A stretch of DNA of 64,000 nucleotides from the NCBI GenBank assembly GCA_017745175.1, contig JAGHZY010000010.1, forward strand, positions 1-64,000. Direction: 5' to 3'. The notes beneath the pieces were generated by a model, which saw nothing but the letters and a program-made list of their open reading frames with translations, had not been told where the DNA came from and searched no databases. This DNA comes from Sphingopyxis sp. Lineage in GTDB: Bacteria > Pseudomonadota > Alphaproteobacteria > Sphingomonadales > Sphingomonadaceae. Shown here in pieces: positions 60,323 through 64,000 of this stretch. Each line of letters opens with the position of its first letter. The stretch's first letter is position 1. The position numbers and the translations under genes are program-made.

Positions 60323-61108
60323 ATGAGTATCGGTGCCTTGCACGTCGCGCGGACCGGTCTGGATGCCCAAGGCTTCCGGATGCAGGTGATCGCGAACAAC
60401 CTCGCCAACGTCAACACGACGGGCTTCAAGCGCGACCGCGCGAGCTTCGAGACGCTGAGCTATCAGATGATGACGCAGGCGGGCGCGCCGTCGACGGCCG
60501 AAAACCGCTACGCGACCGGGCTCAACCTCGGTACCGGCGTCGCGCTCAATGGCACAGCGCGCATGGACACGCAGGGCACGTTCCAGACGACGGGCAACGG
60601 GCTCGACGTTGCGATCGACGGCGCCGGCTATTTCCAGGTCGAGATGCCCGACGGGCGCACCGGCTATACCCGCGCGGGCAATTTCGGCCGCGCCCCCGAC
60701 GGCACGATCGTGACCTCGGACGGCAAGCCGCTGACCCCCGCGATCCAGATTCCCGAGGATGCGAGCAATGTGACGATCGGCCTCGACGGCACCGTGTCGG
60801 CAACCGGTGCCGACGGTACGGCGCTCGAACTCGGACGGATCGAGATCGCGCGCTTCGCCAATCCGGCGGGGCTGCAGGCGATCGGCGGCAACATGCTCGT
60901 CGAGACGCAGGCCTCGGGCGCTCCGCTCGTCGGCGGCGCGGGCGAGGAAGGCCGTGGCAGCCTGCGCGGCGGGATGCTCGAGGGATCGAACGTCAATGTT
61001 GTCGAGGAACTCGTCGACATGATCGAGACGCAGCGCGCCTATGAGGTCAATTCGAAGATGATCTCGGCAACCGACGAGATGATGAAAAATGCGTCGCAGA
61101 CTCTCTAA
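60323..61108 (+). CDS. flgG: Flagellar basal-body distal rod protein FlgG
   Basis: The 261-residue protein has SIGALHVARTGLDAQGFRMQVIANNLANVNTTGFKRDRASFETL at the N-terminus, GNGLDVAIDGAGYFQVEMPDGRTGYTRAGNF in the middle, and EELVDMIETQRAYEVNSKMISATDEMMKNASQTL at the C-terminus, all standard for FlgG. AAGGAGA lies before the start. Its last 20 bases overlap the flgH start. Confidence 0.95.
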   Translation: MSIGALHVARTGLDAQGFRMQVIANNLANVNTTGFKRDRASFETLSYQMMTQAGAPSTAENRYATGLNLGTGVALNGTARMDTQGTFQTTGNGLDVAIDGAGYFQVEMPDGRTGYTRAGNFGRAPDGTIVTSDGKPLTPAIQIPEDASNVTIGLDGTVSATGADGTALELGRIEIARFANPAGLQAIGGNMLVETQASGAPLVGGAGEEGRGSLRGGMLEGSNVNVVEELVDMIETQRAYEVNSKMISATDEMMKNASQTL

Positions 61109-61748
61109 CGCGGCCCTGCTTGCCCTCGCGCTGGCGCCCGTTTCGGCGCTCGCGAAGGACAAGCAGCCGCCCGACGCCTTTGCGGCGACGGCGCCGGTCG
61201 GTCCGGCGCCGCTGCCGGGCAATGGCTCGATCTTCCAGGGCAGCTATGTGGCGCTCACTTCGGGCGGTCGCGCAGGCGCCGTCGGCGATATCGTCACGAT
61301 CCAGCTCGTCGAGCGCACCGCGGCGACAAAGAGCAACGCCGCGGGCACGCAGCGCGACGGCAATATCGGCCTGACGCCGCCGACCACCGGCCCGCTGTCG
61401 CTGTTCAACCCGAGCGACGTCGCGATGGGTGGCGGCCAGCAGTTCAAGGGCAAGGGCGACGCGTCGCAGTCGAATGCCTTGTCGGGCGAAGTCAGCGTGA
61501 CGATCGCTGCGGTCTATCCCAACGGCACGATGCTGGTGCGCGGCGAAAAGCTGCTCACGCTCAATCGCGGCGACGAACGCGTCCAGATTTCGGGGATCAT
61601 CCGCGCGATCGACATCAGCCCCGACAACCGCGTCCTGTCGACCCGCGTTGCCGACGCGAACATCCGTTACGTCGGCAAGGGCGAGATCGCCCGCGCCAGC
61701 AAGCAAGGCTGGCTGCAACGTTTCTTCTCGATCATCAGCCCTTTCTGA
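61089..61748 (+). CDS. flgH: Flagellar L-ring protein FlgH
   Basis: The 219-residue protein forms the outer-membrane L-ring. It has a signal peptide (LSNAALLALALAPVSALA) and family motifs GDIVTIQLVERTAATKSN and ISGIIRAIDISPDNRVLSTRVADANIRYVGKGEI. FlgH is normally a lipoprotein, but I see no lipobox cysteine and no cysteine anywhere in this protein. It overlaps the end of flgG by 20 bases. Confidence 0.92.
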   Translation: MRRRLSNAALLALALAPVSALAKDKQPPDAFAATAPVGPAPLPGNGSIFQGSYVALTSGGRAGAVGDIVTIQLVERTAATKSNAAGTQRDGNIGLTPPTTGPLSLFNPSDVAMGGGQQFKGKGDASQSNALSGEVSVTIAAVYPNGTMLVRGEKLLTLNRGDERVQISGIIRAIDISPDNRVLSTRVADANIRYVGKGEIARASKQGWLQRFFSIISPF

Positions 61749-61760
61749 AGAGGAATTAAA

Positions 61761-62870
61761 GTGACCCAGCGTCCGTCCCTGTTCACCCTTTTTGCGCTCC
61801 TGCTCGCCAGTTTCGCCTTCGCGGCGCCGGCGCAGGCCGAGCGCATCAAGGACATGGGCCAGTTCCAGGGCCTGCGCGCCAACCAGCTCACCGGCTACGG
61901 CATCGTCGTCGGTCTCGCGGGCACCGGCGACGACAGCCTCGATTATTCGACGCTGGGCATGAAGGGCGCGGTCTCGCGTTTCGGCCTGACCTTGCCGCCG
62001 GGAGTCAACCCGGCGCTGAAGAACGCCGCGGCGGTGATGATCACCGCCGAACTGCCGCCCTTCGCCAAGCCCGGCCAGCGTCTCGATGTCACCGTGTCGG
62101 CGATCGGCAAGTCGAAAAGCCTGCGCGGCGGCACGCTCGTGCTCGCGCCGCTTTATGGCGCCGACGGGCAGATCTATGCGATGGTGCAGGGCAATCTGGT
62201 CATCGGCGGCCTCGGCGTCGATGCCGCCGACGGATCGAAGCTGACGGTGAATGTGCCGTCGAGCGGCCGCATCGCCGGCGGCGCGACGGTCGAGCGCGCA
62301 GTCGACACCGGCTTTGCCACGACCAGCTATCTCACCTTCAACCTCCACCAGTTCGATGCCACCAATGCCAAGCGCGTCACCGATGCGATCAACGCGGCGC
62401 TGCCCGGCAGTGCGTCGATGATCGACGGCGCGAGCATCGCCATTCGCACAGCGGGCAGCGGCGACGAACGCATGCGGCTGATCTCGCAGATCGAAAATCT
62501 GGGCGTCCAGCGCGCCGAGCCTCCGGCCAAGGTCATCGTCAATGCCCGTACCGGCACCGTCGTGATCAACGGCGCGGTCCGCGTCGGCACCGCCGCGGTG
62601 ACGCAGGGCAAGCTCACTGTCTCGATCAAGGAATCGCCGATGGTCGTGCAGCCGGCGCCGTTCAGCCGGGGCCAGACCGCGGTCGAGCCGTCGAGCGAGA
62701 TCAGCGTCGAGCAGGACTATCGTCCGGTGATGCTGGTGAAGCCCACCGCCTCGCTTTCCGAACTCGTCGATGCGATCAATCGCATGGGCGTTCCCCCCGG
62801 CGACCTTGTCGCCATCCTCGAGGCGCTGAGCCAGGCCGGCGCGCTCACTGCGGAACTGGTGATCATATGA
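61761..62870 (+). CDS. flgI: Flagellar P-ring protein FlgI
   Basis: The 369-residue periplasmic protein has a signal peptide ending in FAAPAQA, then AERIKDMGQFQGLRANQLTGYGIVVGLAGTGDD, a hallmark FlgI start, and the C-terminal MLVKPTASLSELVDAINRMGVPPGDLVAILEALSQAGALTAELVII. It builds the P ring with help from FlgA. The start is GTG 61761 with AGGAA upstream. Its stop overlaps flgJ by ATGA. Confidence 0.95.
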   Translation: MTQRPSLFTLFALLLASFAFAAPAQAERIKDMGQFQGLRANQLTGYGIVVGLAGTGDDSLDYSTLGMKGAVSRFGLTLPPGVNPALKNAAAVMITAELPPFAKPGQRLDVTVSAIGKSKSLRGGTLVLAPLYGADGQIYAMVQGNLVIGGLGVDAADGSKLTVNVPSSGRIAGGATVERAVDTGFATTSYLTFNLHQFDATNAKRVTDAINAALPGSASMIDGASIAIRTAGSGDERMRLISQIENLGVQRAEPPAKVIVNARTGTVVINGAVRVGTAAVTQGKLTVSIKESPMVVQPAPFSRGQTAVEPSSEISVEQDYRPVMLVKPTASLSELVDAINRMGVPPGDLVAILEALSQAGALTAELVII

Positions 62871-63184
62871 CGACGCCCATCTCTTCGGTCGGTGCGACGC
62901 CGACCCCCGCGGCCGCGGGTGGCGGCGACGGCGGCCTCCGCAAGGCGGCCGAGGCTTTCGAGGCCGTGATCCTGCGCCAGCTGATGGCGTCGATGCGACA
63001 GGCCAAGCTTGGCGACGACATCTTCGGATCGAGCGCGACCGACAATTTCCGCGAAATGGCCGACGCGCGCACCGCCGATTCGATCGCCGCGATGCGCCAG
63101 TTCGGCATCGCCGACATGGTCGAACGGCAGTTCCGCGGCCAGCTCGGCGGCCTTGCGAGCGGCCTCAAGGGAGGCGTGCAATGA
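62867..63184 (+). CDS. flgJ: FlgJ rod-binding domain protein, without muramidase domain
   Basis: The 105-residue protein corresponds to the N-terminal rod-binding domain of FlgJ (AAEAFEAVILRQLMASMRQAKLGDDIFGSSATDNFREMADARTADSIAAMRQFGIADMVERQF). The C-terminal peptidoglycan hydrolase domain of enteric FlgJ is absent, as in many alphaproteobacteria. A separate SLT enzyme is encoded with flhA. It overlaps flgI and flgK by 4 bases each. Confidence 0.9.
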   Translation: MTTPISSVGATPTPAAAGGGDGGLRKAAEAFEAVILRQLMASMRQAKLGDDIFGSSATDNFREMADARTADSIAAMRQFGIADMVERQFRGQLGGLASGLKGGVQ

Positions 63185-64000
63185 GCGATCTGCTCGGCAT
63201 CGGCTACAGCGGGCTGAAGGCCTATTCGCGCGCGCTGGCGACGGTGGGCGACAATATCGCCAACGCCCAGACGCCCGGTTATGCGCGGCGCCGGCTCGAG
63301 ATGATGGAGGCCGTCGGCGGCGGCAATTCGATCTTCTATCGCGGCAACACCAACCCCGGCGGCGTCGACATCCGCGGGCTCGATCGCTCGGTCGACCAGT
63401 GGCTGATCGAGGATTCGAGGATCACCTCGGGCGATGCCGAACGCTCGGCGACGAAGCTTTCGTGGCTCGACAAGGTCGAAGGCGCATTGAGCGACGAGAC
63501 CAACGGCATCAAGACCGCGCTCACCAAACTCTACACCACCGCCGATCAGCTGACGTCCGATCCGTCGAACCGGACGCTGCGCAGCCAGTTCCTCCAGTCG
63601 GTCGACGATATCGCGTCGGGCTTTCGCACCGCGGCGAACCAGCTCGACAAGATGGGCGAGGGGATCGAGGGGGCCGCGGCGAGCGCGGTCGACCAGTTCA
63701 ACGCCGATCTCGATGCGCTCGAACAGATCAACATCGGCTTGCGCAAGGCGCGGCCGGGCTCGACCAACGAGGCGAGCCTGCTCGACGAACGCGACCGCCT
63801 GCTCGACAAATTGTCGTCACAGGCGGGCGTCAGCCCGACGTTCGACAACAATGGCGCGGTGACGCTGCGCGCGACCGGATCGGGCGACCTGCTCGTCGGC
63901 GGCGGCGTGGTGAATCCGATTTCGGTCACCGCCGCACCCGACGGACGCCTGTCGTACAGCGTCGGCGGTTCGCCACTCGCGATTTCGACCGGATCGCTCG
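63181..64000 (+). CDS. flgK: Flagellar hook-associated protein FlgK, N-terminal part
   Basis: The reading frame is open to the end of the window, giving 273 residues of a longer protein. The start SDLLGIGYSGLKAYSRALATVGDNIANAQTPGYARRRLEMMEAVGG is typical of FlgK, the hook-filament junction protein, and LTKLYTTADQLTSDPSNRTLRSQFLQSVDDIASGFR fits its helical region. Its ATG overlaps the flgJ stop. It is missing from the ORF track because no stop is reached. Confidence 0.93.
   Translation, partial: MSDLLGIGYSGLKAYSRALATVGDNIANAQTPGYARRRLEMMEAVGGGNSIFYRGNTNPGGVDIRGLDRSVDQWLIEDSRITSGDAERSATKLSWLDKVEGALSDETNGIKTALTKLYTTADQLTSDPSNRTLRSQFLQSVDDIASGFRTAANQLDKMGEGIEGAAASAVDQFNADLDALEQINIGLRKARPGSTNEASLLDERDRLLDKLSSQAGVSPTFDNNGAVTLRATGSGDLLVGGGVVNPISVTAAPDGRLSYSVGGSPLAISTGSL

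Overview
The window is about 64 kb of GC-rich DNA from an alphaproteobacterial chromosome, most probably a Sphingomonadaceae close to Sphingopyxis. The evidence is the gene set (DivK, MipZ, MmcB, COQ9, a RibB with a degenerate second domain, zinc-free L33 and L36, DUF3572) and the long shadow ORFs opposite almost every gene. No phage, IS element, CRISPR array, rRNA or tRNA gene was seen. The species assignment is inference from recognised protein styles, not from a search.

Layout. Positions 1-18.5 kb hold housekeeping genes: the first codons of PRPP synthetase, a LytTR membrane regulator facing a DUF2306 protein, NAD synthetase, glutamyl-tRNA synthetase, a TonB-like protein behind a striking palindromic operator, L33, an Lrp regulator, DivK, a DUF3572/HAD/RidA/FemAB-like run, pantothenate synthetase, MipZ, phosphoglucomutase/phosphomannomutase, LptB with RpoN, and L36. 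A frameshifted gene lies at 18.1-18.5 kb. Positions 18.5-39.5 kb carry two peptidases, a candidate small RNA, riboflavin genes in two blocks (ribD-ribE and ribB-ribH), MmcB, SSB, feoAB with a Fur-like box, COQ9 beside a transporter gene broken by an in-frame TGA, an old yellow enzyme, SCO, PBP1A and MsrB.

Positions 39.5-42.5 kb hold a compact type III polyketide synthase / methyltransferase / FAD oxidoreductase operon. Positions 43.1-50.1 kb hold an IclR regulator divergent from a five-gene acyl-CoA operon: SDR, acyl-CoA dehydrogenase, family III CoA-transferase, thiolase, and a methylsuccinyl-CoA-dehydrogenase-like enzyme. Positions 50.4-52.3 kb contain a four-gene regulatory cluster of unknown role that starts with a membrane-anchored LuxR-type protein.

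Positions 52.3-64 kb are flagellar. The minus strand carries SLT-flhA-fliA, flgM with a possible flgN, and flgA; the plus strand carries flgBCDEFGHIJK, with flgK running off the window. Sequence matches to sigma-54 promoters stand before flgB, flgA and the SLT-flhA-fliA operon, and a sigma-28-like promoter stands before flgM. With rpoN and fliA also in the window, the regulatory cascade can be read almost entirely from this DNA: RpoN drives early genes including FliA, and FliA with FlgM controls the late step.

The observations most worth a second look are the Zur-like operator over tonB, the candidate minus-strand sRNA at 23.1 kb, the HTH-RibB fusion with dyads directly upstream, the 55-nt perfect palindrome between mipZ and the phosphohexomutase gene, the polyketide operon, the acyl-CoA operon, the two broken genes, and the reduced flagellar proteins (short FlgD and FlgE, FlgJ without muramidase, FlgH without a lipobox cysteine).
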